Source of the DNA: Comamonadaceae bacterium G21597-S1
GTDB taxonomy: Bacteria > Pseudomonadota > Gammaproteobacteria > Burkholderiales > Burkholderiaceae_C
NCBI GenBank assembly: GCA_027214345.1
Contig: JAPWHR010000003.1
Span: 434,001 to 498,000 of the forward strand
Direction: 5' to 3'
Length of the DNA: 64,000 nucleotides
Positions 39,929 to 48,176 of the stretch are shown here, one piece after another. The notes under the pieces were generated by a model. The model had not been told where the DNA came from, ran no database searches, and saw only the letters and a list, made by a program, of their open reading frames with translations. Every line of letters starts with the position of its first letter. Positions within the stretch are counted from its first letter, which is position 1. The translations under genes were made by a program, and so were the position numbers.

Positions 39929-40705
39929 TCAGCCGCGGTCGATCCGGCCGACCAGCGTGAAATACAGCCGGTAGGGCAGCAGCGACAGCAGTTTGAGCCC
40001 GAGCGTGAAGCGCTTCGGGAAATGGATCTCGAAGGCGCCGCGCTCCCATCCCTTGACGATGTATTGCGCGGCCTGCTCCGGTGTCAGCAAGGCGGGCATG
40101 TGGAAGCTGTTCTGTGCCGTCAGCGGTGTTTCGACAAAGCCGGGATTGATGATGGACACGCCGACCCCCTTGTTGCGCAGGCCCAGGTACAGGGTCTGCG
40201 CCAGGTTGATCAATGCCGCCTTGGTCGGACCATACGCCAGGCTGCGGGGCAGCCCGCCGTAGCCCGCCACGCTGCCGACCAGGCTGACGAAGGGCTTGCG
40301 CGCGCGTTCGCCCAGCAGGTGCGGCAACACCGCATCGAGCAGCGTCAGTGCACCGGTGTAGTTGATGTCGACGTGGCGCACCATGTCGTCCAGGTCGATG
40401 GCATCCGGGTCCATGGCCGTGTAGTGTCCGGCGCAATAGACCATGCCGTCGAGGCCGCCGTCGCGCGCGATCGCCTGCATGGCCGTGCGCACCGCGTCAC
40501 GGTCGGTCACGTCCAGCGGCATGGCGCGTGCGCCGTCGTGTTCAGCCACGAACTGCTCCAGCGTGTCGGTGCTGCGGGCCGACACGATGACGCGTGCGCC
40601 GCGAGCATGCAGCAGGCTCGCGGTGGCGCGGCCGATACCGGTCGACGCTCCGACCAGCCACACGGTCCTGCCGTGCCAGTCGCGGATGGCGGGGTTCAGC
40701 GGCAT
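39929..40705 (-). CDS. Short-chain dehydrogenase/reductase
   Basis: 258 residues. The cofactor loop is VGASTGIGRATA, the Asp after MPLDVTDRD is consistent with NAD(P) binding, and the active site is SVAGYGGLPRSLAYGPTK (Ser, Tyr, Lys). The C-terminal part is rather hydrophobic (LLSLLPYRLYFTLVGRI), suggesting membrane or lipid association. It lies in the lipid-modification cluster, 52 bp after the DUF3833 gene. Probable oxidation or reduction of a fatty acyl group; substrate unknown. Confidence 0.92.
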   Translation of the reverse strand: MPLNPAIRDWHGRTVWLVGASTGIGRATASLLHARGARVIVSARSTDTLEQFVAEHDGARAMPLDVTDRDAVRTAMQAIARDGGLDGMVYCAGHYTAMDPDAIDLDDMVRHVDINYTGALTLLDAVLPHLLGERARKPFVSLVGSVAGYGGLPRSLAYGPTKAALINLAQTLYLGLRNKGVGVSIINPGFVETPLTAQNSFHMPALLTPEQAAQYIVKGWERGAFEIHFPKRFTLGLKLLSLLPYRLYFTLVGRIDRG

Positions 40706-40757
40706 CGGTTCGGTCCCGTCGGTGTCGGTCGCATGGTCGGTATTAGCATGGCGCGCA

Positions 40758-41333
40758 TCAGCGTTTCCTGAAGGCGAGCGTGACCTCGCCCAGGCGGATG
40801 CCGAACTTGCTCATTTCGGCCTTGTTGAGCATGACCGTGTCATCCATCAGGTACATCCAGTCGTCGAATTGCACCTCGATCACCCGTCCGTCTACCGGCA
40901 GGGCCATGGTGTACGACCAGTTCAGCGTATTGCCACGCGCCACGCCACGGGCCTGTCCGACGATGTCGCCGGCGGTTCCGGTGTAGCGGCCGTCGGCCAG
41001 GCGGGTGATGCGCCAGACACGGTTTTCCTTCGTGCCATCGGAGTAGGTGAAGTCCTCGTCCAGCACACCCTGGTCGCCGGACCAGCGGCATTGGATGACG
41101 ACGGTGAAACGCCGCACCACCTTGCCGCCGCGGTCGGTGAATATGCCGTAGCCGTCGATCGTGCCGTTGAAATAACTGCGCAGATCGAGCGCCGGCCGTT
41201 CGGATGCGTAGTCCTGGATGTCCGGCGCGGCGCATCCGGCCAGGGCCAGCACGCTGGCGGCCGCGACCGAGGTGCCGGCCCGCAGGAAGCGGCGTCGGGG
41301 TGGCCTCACGGCGGCAGCGGTGGGGTGTGTCAT
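40758..41333 (-). CDS. DUF3833 lipoprotein
   Basis: 191 residues. The N-terminus has a twin-Arg-like RRRFLRAG and a lipobox LALAGCAAPDI, predicting export and lipidation. The DUF3833 core follows: LDLRSYFNGTIDGYGIFTDR, then VIQCRWSGDQGVLDEDFTYSDG and QFDDWMYLMDD. ATG 41333 overlaps the stop of the transporter gene (ATGA), so translation is coupled. DUF3833 has a lipocalin-like pattern, and with its neighbours a periplasmic lipid-binding role is plausible (inference). Confidence 0.9.
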   Translation of the reverse strand: MTHPTAAAVRPPRRRFLRAGTSVAAASVLALAGCAAPDIQDYASERPALDLRSYFNGTIDGYGIFTDRGGKVVRRFTVVIQCRWSGDQGVLDEDFTYSDGTKENRVWRITRLADGRYTGTAGDIVGQARGVARGNTLNWSYTMALPVDGRVIEVQFDDWMYLMDDTVMLNKAEMSKFGIRLGEVTLAFRKR

Positions 41334-42739
41334 GCGGGCTCTCCCTTCACGGTCCATTGGTGCTGGTGCCGGTACAACAAGGCCGCAGCCCCGAGCTTGA
41401 GCACGCAGGGCAGCAGGCAGTAGGCGATCGTCAGTGCGCCCAGGGCCGACGCGTCGCGCGCGCCGGGTGTGTAGCCGAACAGCGCCAGCAGCGGCAAGGC
41501 CAGGCCGGCGGCCAAGGCCAGGTTGAGTTTGGTGGCGAAGTTCCACCAGCCGAAGTAGGCGCCTTCGGCGCTGCCACGATGACCGGCCTGGCCGATCAGA
41601 CCGGCCAGCATGGCACCAGGCAAGGCCAGGTCGGTGCCCAGCGCGATGCCCGAGGCCGCACATACCAGCAGGAAGGCGACGGTGTCGCCGCTGCCCAGCG
41701 TCGCGGCCCAGACAAAAGCGGCCACGGCCAGCACCATGCCGCACATCCAGGTGCGCGCCAGGCCGATACGTCCGACCAGCGTCAACCACAGCGGCATGGA
41801 GGCGGCGGCGCAGACGAAATAGGTACCGAGGAAAGCCGGCTCCATGCTGCGCGGCGCGAGCAGGCGGTCCTGCACGAAGAACAGCACCAGCGTGGCCGGA
41901 ATCGCGCTGGCGATGCCGTTGAGCACGAACACCCCCAGCAGGCGCCGGAAGTCAGGGCGGCGCAACGGCAGCCACAGGTCGGTGGCCTGCGCCGACGGCC
42001 GGGTGCGCGGCCGCATGGCGCGGGTCCACGCCATCCAGCCGATCGCCAGGCAGGCGCAGAACAGCACCCAGGTCAGCGGCAGGCCGAGCAGGGTCGGCGC
42101 CACCGACGCCAGCACCACCCCCAGCAAGGCCAGGCCTTCGCGCCAGGCCACGATGCGGCTGCGCCGGGCCTCGTCGCCGCCGAGCATGGCGCCCCAGGAC
42201 TGGTGCGCCACGCTCAAGGCGCTGTAGGCCGCGTAGGTCAGCACCAGGAAACCCCCGGCCCATGCCGCCAGGCCGACCGGGTCACGGGTGGCGGGGAAGA
42301 ACAACAGGCCGAAACCGGCGGCCAGTACAACCGCCGCCAGGGCACCCATCGCCAGGACCCGGCCTGGCGAGTGCGCGAACAGGCGGTCGCACCAGCGGCC
42401 GATCACCGGGTCGATGAAGGCATCGAACAGGCGCGCGCCCAGCAGGATGAGGCCCAGCGTAGCCAACGGCATGCCGAAACTCGTTGCATAGTGGTTGGGC
42501 AGGATCACATACAAGGGCAGGGCAACGAAGGCCAGTGGCAGGCCGAGCGCGCCGTACGACAGGCCTTGGCCCGTCGTGATCGGCGCGTGTTCTTCGTTGA
42601 CGCGGCCCGGCGGGGAATTAGCGAGACCTTCGTGCTGCGCACTCCGGTGTTCCCCCTTGGGGCGGCCCGGCGGGGGACTAGCGAGGCCTTCGTGCTGTGC
42701 ACTCCGGTATTCCCCCTTGGGGCGGCCCGGCGGGTTCAT
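41330..42739 (-). CDS. GPH/MFS-type transporter with repeat-derived N-terminal extension
   Basis: 469 residues with about 12 hydrophobic helices of the glycoside-pentoside-hexuronide (MelB-like) type: LLGARLFDAFIDPVIGRWCDR is the family signature in the first cytoplasmic loop. Sugar transport is not implied; family members in Cfa/DUF1365 clusters probably move a lipid or its precursor (inference). ATG 42739 overlaps the upstream stop (ATGA). The first ~45 residues are an unusual hydrophilic extension encoded by a 60-bp tandem repeat; the first membrane helix starts only near residue 55. No downstream start codon was found before the first helix. Confidence 0.88.
   Translation of the reverse strand: MNPPGRPKGEYRSAQHEGLASPPPGRPKGEHRSAQHEGLANSPPGRVNEEHAPITTGQGLSYGALGLPLAFVALPLYVILPNHYATSFGMPLATLGLILLGARLFDAFIDPVIGRWCDRLFAHSPGRVLAMGALAAVVLAAGFGLLFFPATRDPVGLAAWAGGFLVLTYAAYSALSVAHQSWGAMLGGDEARRSRIVAWREGLALLGVVLASVAPTLLGLPLTWVLFCACLAIGWMAWTRAMRPRTRPSAQATDLWLPLRRPDFRRLLGVFVLNGIASAIPATLVLFFVQDRLLAPRSMEPAFLGTYFVCAAASMPLWLTLVGRIGLARTWMCGMVLAVAAFVWAATLGSGDTVAFLLVCAASGIALGTDLALPGAMLAGLIGQAGHRGSAEGAYFGWWNFATKLNLALAAGLALPLLALFGYTPGARDASALGALTIAYCLLPCVLKLGAAALLYRHQHQWTVKGEPA
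42601..42734. repeat. 60-bp tandem repeat inside the transporter N-terminus
   Basis: 42601-42660 and 42661-42720 are near-identical (about 5 differences), and the first 14 bases recur at 42721-42734. The unit contains CCCCCTTGGGG and GGCGGCCCGGCGGG, like intergenic GC-rich repeats of Comamonadaceae-type genomes (from memory, not searched). Since 60 bp is 20 codons, each copy adds 20 residues (core RPKGE-RSAQHEGLA) without a frameshift. Confidence 0.9.
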
Positions 42740-43359
42740 GATCCGCCCTTTCCGGACAACAAGGCCGTGCGCATCGCTGGCTCGGAGGTGTCGCTGCCCA
42801 GCCAGATGCCGAAAAACAGACGCGCGAAGGCCGGGTCCGGGATGCTGCCGGTCTGCCGGCCGTTGGTCAGGAATACGGCGCCTTCGCCCGGTTGGTTGAC
42901 ACCGGTGATCCGGTCGCCGGCGCGTACATCCGGGAACGCGTTGCGCAGCCATTGGCGCCACAACGCGCGGCGCTCCGGCGTCGCGCCCGACTGGCGCGAC
43001 ATTTCGTCGACCGATCGCTCGGTGATGGCAGCGTTGGTGAAGTTGCGCAGGTACTGAAGATGCAGGGCAAAACGATGCCGCTCGAACTCCCGGGGATCGA
43101 AGCCGGGCAAGACCCACAGGCTGGCGTCGTAGACCGAGAAGCCCCAGTAGGTGAAGCGGGTGCTGCCCGACAACACGGCCGATGGCAGTGCGGTCCGGAC
43201 CTCCGCAGGTGCGACGCTGGCCCGGGCGCCCGAGCCGGCGCCGAACACCATGGTGGCGACCGCCAGCAGGGCCTGGCGCCGGTGCACGCCCCGCGGCGTC
43301 ACCGCGGCGCCGGCGGGCATGGGGCGGCCGGCGCCGAGCGGGCGGTCCGTATCCGTCAT
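42736..43359 (-). CDS. Chalcone-isomerase-like exported protein
   Basis: 207 residues. An N-terminal export signal with Arg residues (GVHRRQALLAVATMVFG) ends near ARASVAPAE. The core has FTYWGFSVYDASLWVLPGF and FARLFFGIWLG, matching the bacterial chalcone_isomerase-like family, which lacks plant flavonoid substrates and is thought to bind fatty acids. ATG 43359 overlaps the Cfa stop, and its own stop overlaps the transporter start, both as ATGA. A fatty-acid-binding role fits the cluster. Confidence 0.85.
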   Translation of the reverse strand: MTDTDRPLGAGRPMPAGAAVTPRGVHRRQALLAVATMVFGAGSGARASVAPAEVRTALPSAVLSGSTRFTYWGFSVYDASLWVLPGFDPREFERHRFALHLQYLRNFTNAAITERSVDEMSRQSGATPERRALWRQWLRNAFPDVRAGDRITGVNQPGEGAVFLTNGRQTGSIPDPAFARLFFGIWLGSDTSEPAMRTALLSGKGGS

Positions 43360-44591
43360 GGCTTGGCCAGCGTGAACTGCACCAGATCGGTGTTGGCCAT
43401 GTCGAATGCGGCTTCGCAGTAGGCCAGGTAGAACTCCCAGATCCGCATGAAGCGGGCATCGAAGCCCAGGCGTGCGATCTCGTCGCGGTGGGCCAGGAAC
43501 TCATGGCGCCAGCGTCGCAGTGTCTCGGCATAGTCCCGGCCGAACGCGAATGCGTCGACCACTGTCAGACCCGCGGCCGCGGCTTCACGCCGGAACTCGC
43601 GCGGACACGGCAGGCAACCGCCCGGGAAGATGTATTGCTGGATGAAGTCGCTCGAGCGGATGTAGCGGTCGAACAAGGCATCGTCGATGACGATGCTCTG
43701 GATGCAGGCCCGCCCGCCAGGCTTGAGCAGCCTGTTCACGCTCTGGAAATACGTGGGCCAGAAGTCGCGTCCCACCGCCTCCACCATTTCGATCGAACAG
43801 ATGGCATCGAAAGGGCCGTCGTCGATGTCGCGGTAGTCCTGCAGCCGCAGATCGACGGCAGCCGCCGTGTTGCCGGGACGCGCGAGACCGGCCATGCGCT
43901 CGCGCGCAAACGCCAGTTGTTCGGTGCTCAAAGTCACGCCGCTCACGCTGGCGCCGAACTCGGTACTGGCCATTTCCGCCAGCGCGCCCCAGCCGCAACC
44001 GATCTCCAGCACCCGGTCGCCCGCCTGTACGCCCGCCATGCGCAAGGCTCGGCGCACCTTGGCATTCTGCGCGTCGCGCATGCTGCGGCTGTAGTCCCCT
44101 TCGAACCATGCCGACGAATAGTTCATCGTGTCGTCCAGCCACAGGCTGTAGAACGCGTTGCCCAGATCGTAGTGCGCGTGGATGTTCTTGCGGCTGTTGG
44201 CGCGCGTGTTGCGGTTGAGCCAGTGCCGCATGCGGTGCAGGGTGCGCCCGGCCCAGCTGCCGTAGATCACGTCCTCAAGCTCGTTGCGGTTGCGGATGAA
44301 CAGTCGCAGCAGGTCGGTGAGGTTGGGCGTGCTCCAGTCGCCGGCGATGTAACTCTCGGCAAAACCGATGTCGCCGGACTTGAGCGTGGCGGCGCACATG
44401 TTCCAGTTGCGCAGCGCGATCATCGCGTCGCCCTTGTCCCGGGTGGCCTGGCCGAACACCCGGATCGTTCCGTCGGGCAACTGCACCGTGAGGCTGCCGT
44501 GGCGCAGGCGCTCGAGCAGCTTGAGGGCGCTGCGCGCGGCAGCGGGGGCATGGTGCAGGGCGGTCGGGTAGCGCAGGGTACTGGTATTCAT
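43356..44591 (-). CDS. cfa: Cyclopropane-fatty-acyl-phospholipid synthase family methyltransferase
   Basis: 411 residues, the usual length. SAM-dependent addition of a methylene or methyl group to unsaturated acyl chains of phospholipids. The SAM loop is VLEIGCGWGALAEMA; HYDLGNAFYSLWLDDTMNYS, CSIEMVEAVG and QQYIFPGGCLP are family hallmarks. ATG 44591 gives the normal start. It lies 23 bp after the DUF1365 gene. In similar clusters this branch may make branched or furan fatty acids rather than cyclopropane rings, so the exact product is open. Confidence 0.92.
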   Translation of the reverse strand: MNTSTLRYPTALHHAPAAARSALKLLERLRHGSLTVQLPDGTIRVFGQATRDKGDAMIALRNWNMCAATLKSGDIGFAESYIAGDWSTPNLTDLLRLFIRNRNELEDVIYGSWAGRTLHRMRHWLNRNTRANSRKNIHAHYDLGNAFYSLWLDDTMNYSSAWFEGDYSRSMRDAQNAKVRRALRMAGVQAGDRVLEIGCGWGALAEMASTEFGASVSGVTLSTEQLAFARERMAGLARPGNTAAAVDLRLQDYRDIDDGPFDAICSIEMVEAVGRDFWPTYFQSVNRLLKPGGRACIQSIVIDDALFDRYIRSSDFIQQYIFPGGCLPCPREFRREAAAAGLTVVDAFAFGRDYAETLRRWRHEFLAHRDEIARLGFDARFMRIWEFYLAYCEAAFDMANTDLVQFTLAKP

Positions 44592-44614
44592 GGCGGTTTT
44601 CGTCGGTGGTGGTC

Positions 44615-45481
44615 TCAGGCGGGCGGATGTTCCTGTCGGGTCACGGCTGCACCGGGGGGGGCGGGCTTGGTCACGAACCCCACCCGCTTGAGCCACAAGC
44701 GCGCGGCCTGCAGGTGGATGCGTCCGATCACGCCCAGCGTCATCGCCGGGTGGCGCCACAGGGCCCGGCGCATCGAGCGGGGCGATACCGGCGTCAACGT
44801 ACCGCTGACACTGGTCTGCAACACGGCGCCGTCGGCGTCGTCGTAGTCGATACGCGCCACGCAGCGCTCGCCGTCGGGCCGCATGCTGCGCATGAAGCGG
44901 AAGCGGTAACGTCCTTCGACGTGCAGGAACGGCGAGACATGGAACTGCTTGCGCGCATCGAGTTGTGCGCCCCAGCGCGGCTGGTCGAGCAGGTAGCAGT
45001 GGCGTTCGCCGAAGGTGTTGTTGACTTCGCACACGATGGCACGCAAGGCGCCGCCCTGGTCGTGCGGCGCGCGGTGGCAGAACCAGAAGCTGACCGGCTT
45101 GAAGGTGTACCCGAGGACCCGCGGGTAACACTGCAGCCAGACCTCGCCGCTGGCGTCGTCGATGCCTTCGCGGTGCAGCAGTTCGTCCAGCCAGCCCAAC
45201 GCGCCGCCACGGGACAGCGCCCGGCCGTCACCATGGTCGGTGTCGAAGAAGCTCAGGGCGGCACGGCGGTTGCGCGCCAGGCCGGTCTGCGCCGCGGCAT
45301 GGGTCGGATCCTGCATTGCGCGCATCGGCAACATCAGGAAATAGCCTGGGTAGGCGAAGGCGTTGCGTGCGGGCCGCAACCGCGTGTGGCGCACCTCGCC
45401 GAAGCCGATCATCGGCAACACCGGCGCTGCAACCGCCGGCGCCACGGCGCCCAGCGGTCGTGCCGCCGTGTCCGGCGTCAC
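44615..45481 (-). CDS. DUF1365 family protein
   Basis: 288 residues from GTG 45481, which overlaps the stop of the FAD gene (GTGA). Family marks: GEVRHTRLRPARNAFAYPGY at the start, FDTDHGDGR, LLHREGID, CYPRVLGYTFKPVSFWFCH and EVNNTFGERHCYLL. DUF1365 proteins are almost always next to an FAD oxidoreductase and a Cfa-type methyltransferase, as here, and are presumed to act on the same fatty acyl substrate. No catalytic chemistry is established to my knowledge. Confidence 0.93.
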   Translation of the reverse strand: MTPDTAARPLGAVAPAVAAPVLPMIGFGEVRHTRLRPARNAFAYPGYFLMLPMRAMQDPTHAAAQTGLARNRRAALSFFDTDHGDGRALSRGGALGWLDELLHREGIDDASGEVWLQCYPRVLGYTFKPVSFWFCHRAPHDQGGALRAIVCEVNNTFGERHCYLLDQPRWGAQLDARKQFHVSPFLHVEGRYRFRFMRSMRPDGERCVARIDYDDADGAVLQTSVSGTLTPVSPRSMRRALWRHPAMTLGVIGRIHLQAARLWLKRVGFVTKPAPPGAAVTRQEHPPA

Positions 45482-46815
45482 GCGAACACCTCCTCGGTCT
45501 GGCGGTGTTGGCGCCGCGGCTCGGGCGCGGACAACAGCCGTTGCGCGACGTCGAGCCCGGCCTTGAGTCCGTCCTCGTGAAAGCCATAACCCATCCATGC
45601 GCCGCAGAAATAGGTGTCGCGCACCCCTTGCAATGCGCCGACTCGAGCCTGTGCCGCGACGGCCGGCCGGTCGAACACCGGGTGCGCATAGGCGTACGCG
45701 CCCAGCACGTGCTGGGCCGCGATCGGGCGGATCGGGTTGAGCGACACGACCACCGGCTGCTTCCACGGCAGTGGCTGCAGCCGGTTGAGCAGGTAGTGCA
45801 GGCAGACCGTGTCCTCGCCGTCCGGGCCCGCGCCCTGACCCCCGGCGGACTCGTAGTTCCACGCCGCCCAGGCGCGTTGCCGGCGCGGCAGCACTGACAC
45901 ATCGGTGTGCAGCACCGCGCGGTTCGGGTGGTAACGAATCGCACCGAGCGTGTCGCGTTCCTCGGGGCTGGCATCGGCCAGCAGGGCCAGCGACTGGTCG
46001 CTGTGCGTGGCCAGCACCACCTTGTCGAAACGCTCGTCGCCATGGTCGGTACGGATCGTGACACCGGCGCCGGGGCCATGGCGCCGCACGGAACGCACCG
46101 GCGTATTCAGCCGCTTGTCGTGGATGCGCTCCAGTATCTTGTCCACGTAGTGCCGAGCGCCGCCGGTCACGGTCCACCATTGCGGGCGGTTGCTGACCTG
46201 GTTCAGGCCGTGGTTGTGGCAGAAGCGGATCATCGTCGACACCGGGAACTGCAGCATCTGCGCCTTGGGACAACTCCAGATGCAGGCCACCATGGGCATG
46301 AAATACCAGTCGCAGAAAGCTGTGCCGAAGGCCTGCTCGCGCAGGAACTCGCCCAGCGGCTGCTGCAACTGTGCCTCGGAGCCTTCGCGTGCGATGCGTT
46401 GGGTCAGGGCGTTGAACCGGGCCAGGTCGCGCAACATGCCCAGGAACCGCGGGCTGAACAGGTTGCGCCGCTGCGAGAACACGCTGCCCAGCGTGCTGCC
46501 GCTCCACTCCAGCGTGCGGCCCTGGGCCGTGTCGCGGGCCTGGACCGAGAACGACATGTCGGACGGGCTGGTCTGCACGCCCAGCTCCGCCAGCAGCGCG
46601 ATCAGGTTCGGGTACGTGCGCTCGTTGAAGACCAGGAAACCCGTGTCCACGCCATGGCGCACGATGCGCCCGTCCACCGGCAGGTCGACGTCGACCGTAT
46701 GGGTATGGCCGCCGAAGTAATCGCCAGCCTCGTAGAGGGTCAAGTCCGCGTGCGCATGCAGGCGGTGGGCAACGGACAGGCCGGCGATGCCGGAGCCGAC
46801 GATGGCCACTCTCAT
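45478..46815 (-). CDS. FAD-dependent amine-oxidase-fold oxidoreductase
   Basis: 445 residues from ATG 46815. The Rossmann motif is VAIVGSGIAGLSVAHRL, followed by YEAGDYFGGHTHTV, and the C-terminal FAD contact is YFCGAWMGYGFHEDGLKAG. It is the first gene of the eight-gene lipid cluster, with a predicted promoter about 250 bp upstream. Homologues next to DUF1365 and Cfa are proposed acyl-chain desaturases or oxidases in unusual fatty acid synthesis, including furan fatty acids in alphaproteobacteria (established for related clusters; assignment here is inference). Confidence 0.9.
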   Translation of the reverse strand: MRVAIVGSGIAGLSVAHRLHAHADLTLYEAGDYFGGHTHTVDVDLPVDGRIVRHGVDTGFLVFNERTYPNLIALLAELGVQTSPSDMSFSVQARDTAQGRTLEWSGSTLGSVFSQRRNLFSPRFLGMLRDLARFNALTQRIAREGSEAQLQQPLGEFLREQAFGTAFCDWYFMPMVACIWSCPKAQMLQFPVSTMIRFCHNHGLNQVSNRPQWWTVTGGARHYVDKILERIHDKRLNTPVRSVRRHGPGAGVTIRTDHGDERFDKVVLATHSDQSLALLADASPEERDTLGAIRYHPNRAVLHTDVSVLPRRQRAWAAWNYESAGGQGAGPDGEDTVCLHYLLNRLQPLPWKQPVVVSLNPIRPIAAQHVLGAYAYAHPVFDRPAVAAQARVGALQGVRDTYFCGAWMGYGFHEDGLKAGLDVAQRLLSAPEPRRQHRQTEEVFA

Positions 46816-47073
46816 GGATAACTCCTCGAGCGTGGCCGGGCAGACAAAGTTGCTGCGAAGCGTCCCGGGGACAACAAGGGGGAGGAGGAGAACGACCCCG
46901 GGCTTGCATCGAAGCGGGATCCGCTCCGATGGCTTCGCAGCAGGAAAACGGACGAGGGCGACGGCGCAAGCGCCCACCATGCGCGATGGACTCCCTGCCA
47001 TGCGGACAAGTTCCCCGGCGCGCGGGGGGGCTGGACTGGGCCGGCGGAGATCGCGAAATTACTCATGAGACAA

Positions 47074-47110
47074 ATTATAGACTGATTAGTAATTTGTAGA
47101 CTAATCGGTC
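47074..47110 (-). promoter_or_regulatory. Promoter with palindromic operator for the lipid-modification operon
   Basis: On the minus strand a perfect TATAAT -10 box occupies 47079-47074. Directly upstream is an inverted repeat, GACTGATTAG (47080-47089) and CTAATCGGTC (47101-47110), one mismatch, with an 11-bp spacer, covering the -10/-35 region. TAGACT is also directly repeated 19 bp apart. The layout suits a MerR-type regulator acting on a long spacer, as with LitR/CarH light regulators of similar clusters (inference; no such regulator is in the window). Confidence 0.6.
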
Positions 47111-47242
47111 ATTTCGATGTCGATAACCCGTCGCAGCATGGGGACTTCGATGGGCGCCGGTTCGGCCCGGTGCCGGGGAGTGGCCGCCGGTGTCCGGGGC
47201 GACCACTGCGGGGTGCAGGATGGCCGGAAACGCGCTTGTCAT

Positions 47243-47269
47243 GATGGGCGCACTAAAATTGCGCCCATC
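47243..47269 (+). promoter_or_regulatory. Inverted repeat bracketing a -10 box before the ferritin-like gene
   Basis: GATGGGCGC (47243-47251) and GCGCCCATC (47261-47269) are perfect 9-bp arms around a 9-nt AT-rich centre that contains TAAAAT (47254-47259), a good -10 candidate. A bound dimer would cover the promoter core. The ATG of the ferritin-like gene is 38 bp downstream. As RNA it could form a strong hairpin instead. Confidence 0.5.
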
Positions 47270-47306
47270 TGTCGTCTATGGACAAGCTCCGCTTCATAAG
47301 GACCTC

Positions 47307-48176
47307 ATGCTGTACCCCGAATTGTTCAAACAACTGGAATCCGTGCGCTGGGACATGGCGCGCGATATTCCATGGGACAGCTTCGATGCGAAAAAGCTTA
47401 CCGACGAGCAGGCCCGCACGATCAAGTTCAACGCCATCACGGAATGGGCGGCCTTGCCGGCGACCGAGATGTTCCTGCGCGACAACCGCCACGACAGCGA
47501 CTTCTCGGCCTTCATGTCGATCTGGTTCTTCGAGGAGCAGAAACATTCGCTGGTGCTGATGGAGTACCTGCGCCGCTTCCGCCCCGACCTGGCCCCCACC
47601 GAGGCCGAGCTGCACGACGTGCGCTTCGAGTTCGATCCGGCACCGGCGCTCGAGACACTGATGCTGCATTTCTGCGGCGAGATCCGTCTCAACCATTGGT
47701 ATCGCCGCGCCAGCCAATGGCATACCGAGCCGGTCATCAAGCACATCTACACCAAGCTCAGCCAGGACGAGGCCCGCCATGGCGGCGCCTATCTCAAGTA
47801 CATGAAACAGGCGATCGGCCGGTTCGGCCTGGAAGCCAAGGGCGCATTTGCCAAGGTCGGCGTGCTGATGGCCAGCGCACGGCGCACCGCGCAGGCCATG
47901 CATCCGACCAACCTGCATGTGAACAAGGCGCTGTTTCCCAAGGACACGGTGCAGAGCCGGGTACCGGATCCGCTGTGGCTCGAGCACTGGCTGGACCAGC
48001 AGATCAAGTTCGACGCGAGCTGGGAGACACGGGTCGTCGAGCGTATCCTGCACAACCTGAGCCTGTTGTTCAATCGCAGTTTTGCGACCGTACAGGAGCT
48101 CAACAAGTACCGCAAGGAAATCAGCCGCGAGAGCGCGCGGCAGGCGACGGCCGACGCCTTACCAGGTTCGGCCTGA
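47307..48176 (+). CDS. Ferritin-like diiron protein (acyl-ACP-desaturase-like)
   Basis: 289 residues from ATG 47307 (ribosome site ATAAGGACCTC). A four-helix ferritin-like core shows paired diiron motifs: FFEEQKHS (ExxH) and later SQDEARHGG (ExxH), with further carboxylates in EWAALPATEMF and GEIRLNHWY. The pattern resembles soluble acyl-ACP desaturase and AurF-like oxygenases more than iron-storage ferritin. It is divergent from the lipid cluster, so an oxidation of fatty acyl chains is possible (inference). Its 3' end overlaps the convergent HD-GYP gene by 18 bp. Confidence 0.82.
   Translation: MLYPELFKQLESVRWDMARDIPWDSFDAKKLTDEQARTIKFNAITEWAALPATEMFLRDNRHDSDFSAFMSIWFFEEQKHSLVLMEYLRRFRPDLAPTEAELHDVRFEFDPAPALETLMLHFCGEIRLNHWYRRASQWHTEPVIKHIYTKLSQDEARHGGAYLKYMKQAIGRFGLEAKGAFAKVGVLMASARRTAQAMHPTNLHVNKALFPKDTVQSRVPDPLWLEHWLDQQIKFDASWETRVVERILHNLSLLFNRSFATVQELNKYRKEISRESARQATADALPGSA

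Larger units (their letters stand above)
46816..47306. other. 491-bp gene-free divergent control region
   Basis: It lies between the FAD gene (minus) and the ferritin-like gene (plus). The part from about 47050 to 47115 is distinctly AT-rich compared with its surroundings and holds a promoter and an inverted repeat; a second inverted repeat lies at 47243-47269. The stretch 46816-47040 shows no convincing coding frame or fold. Short frames such as 47117-47299 lack a ribosome site and family features. Confidence 0.7.

Noticed and set aside
42601-42734. The 60-bp repeat as a CRISPR-like array
   Set aside because: The copies are directly adjacent without unique spacers, there are only about 2.2 of them, they are inside a coding frame, and no cas gene is present.
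47117-47299. A 60-codon plus-strand frame in the divergent control region
   Set aside because: No ribosome site, Arg/Gly-rich composition, and it overlaps the inverted repeat and promoter of the ferritin-like gene.
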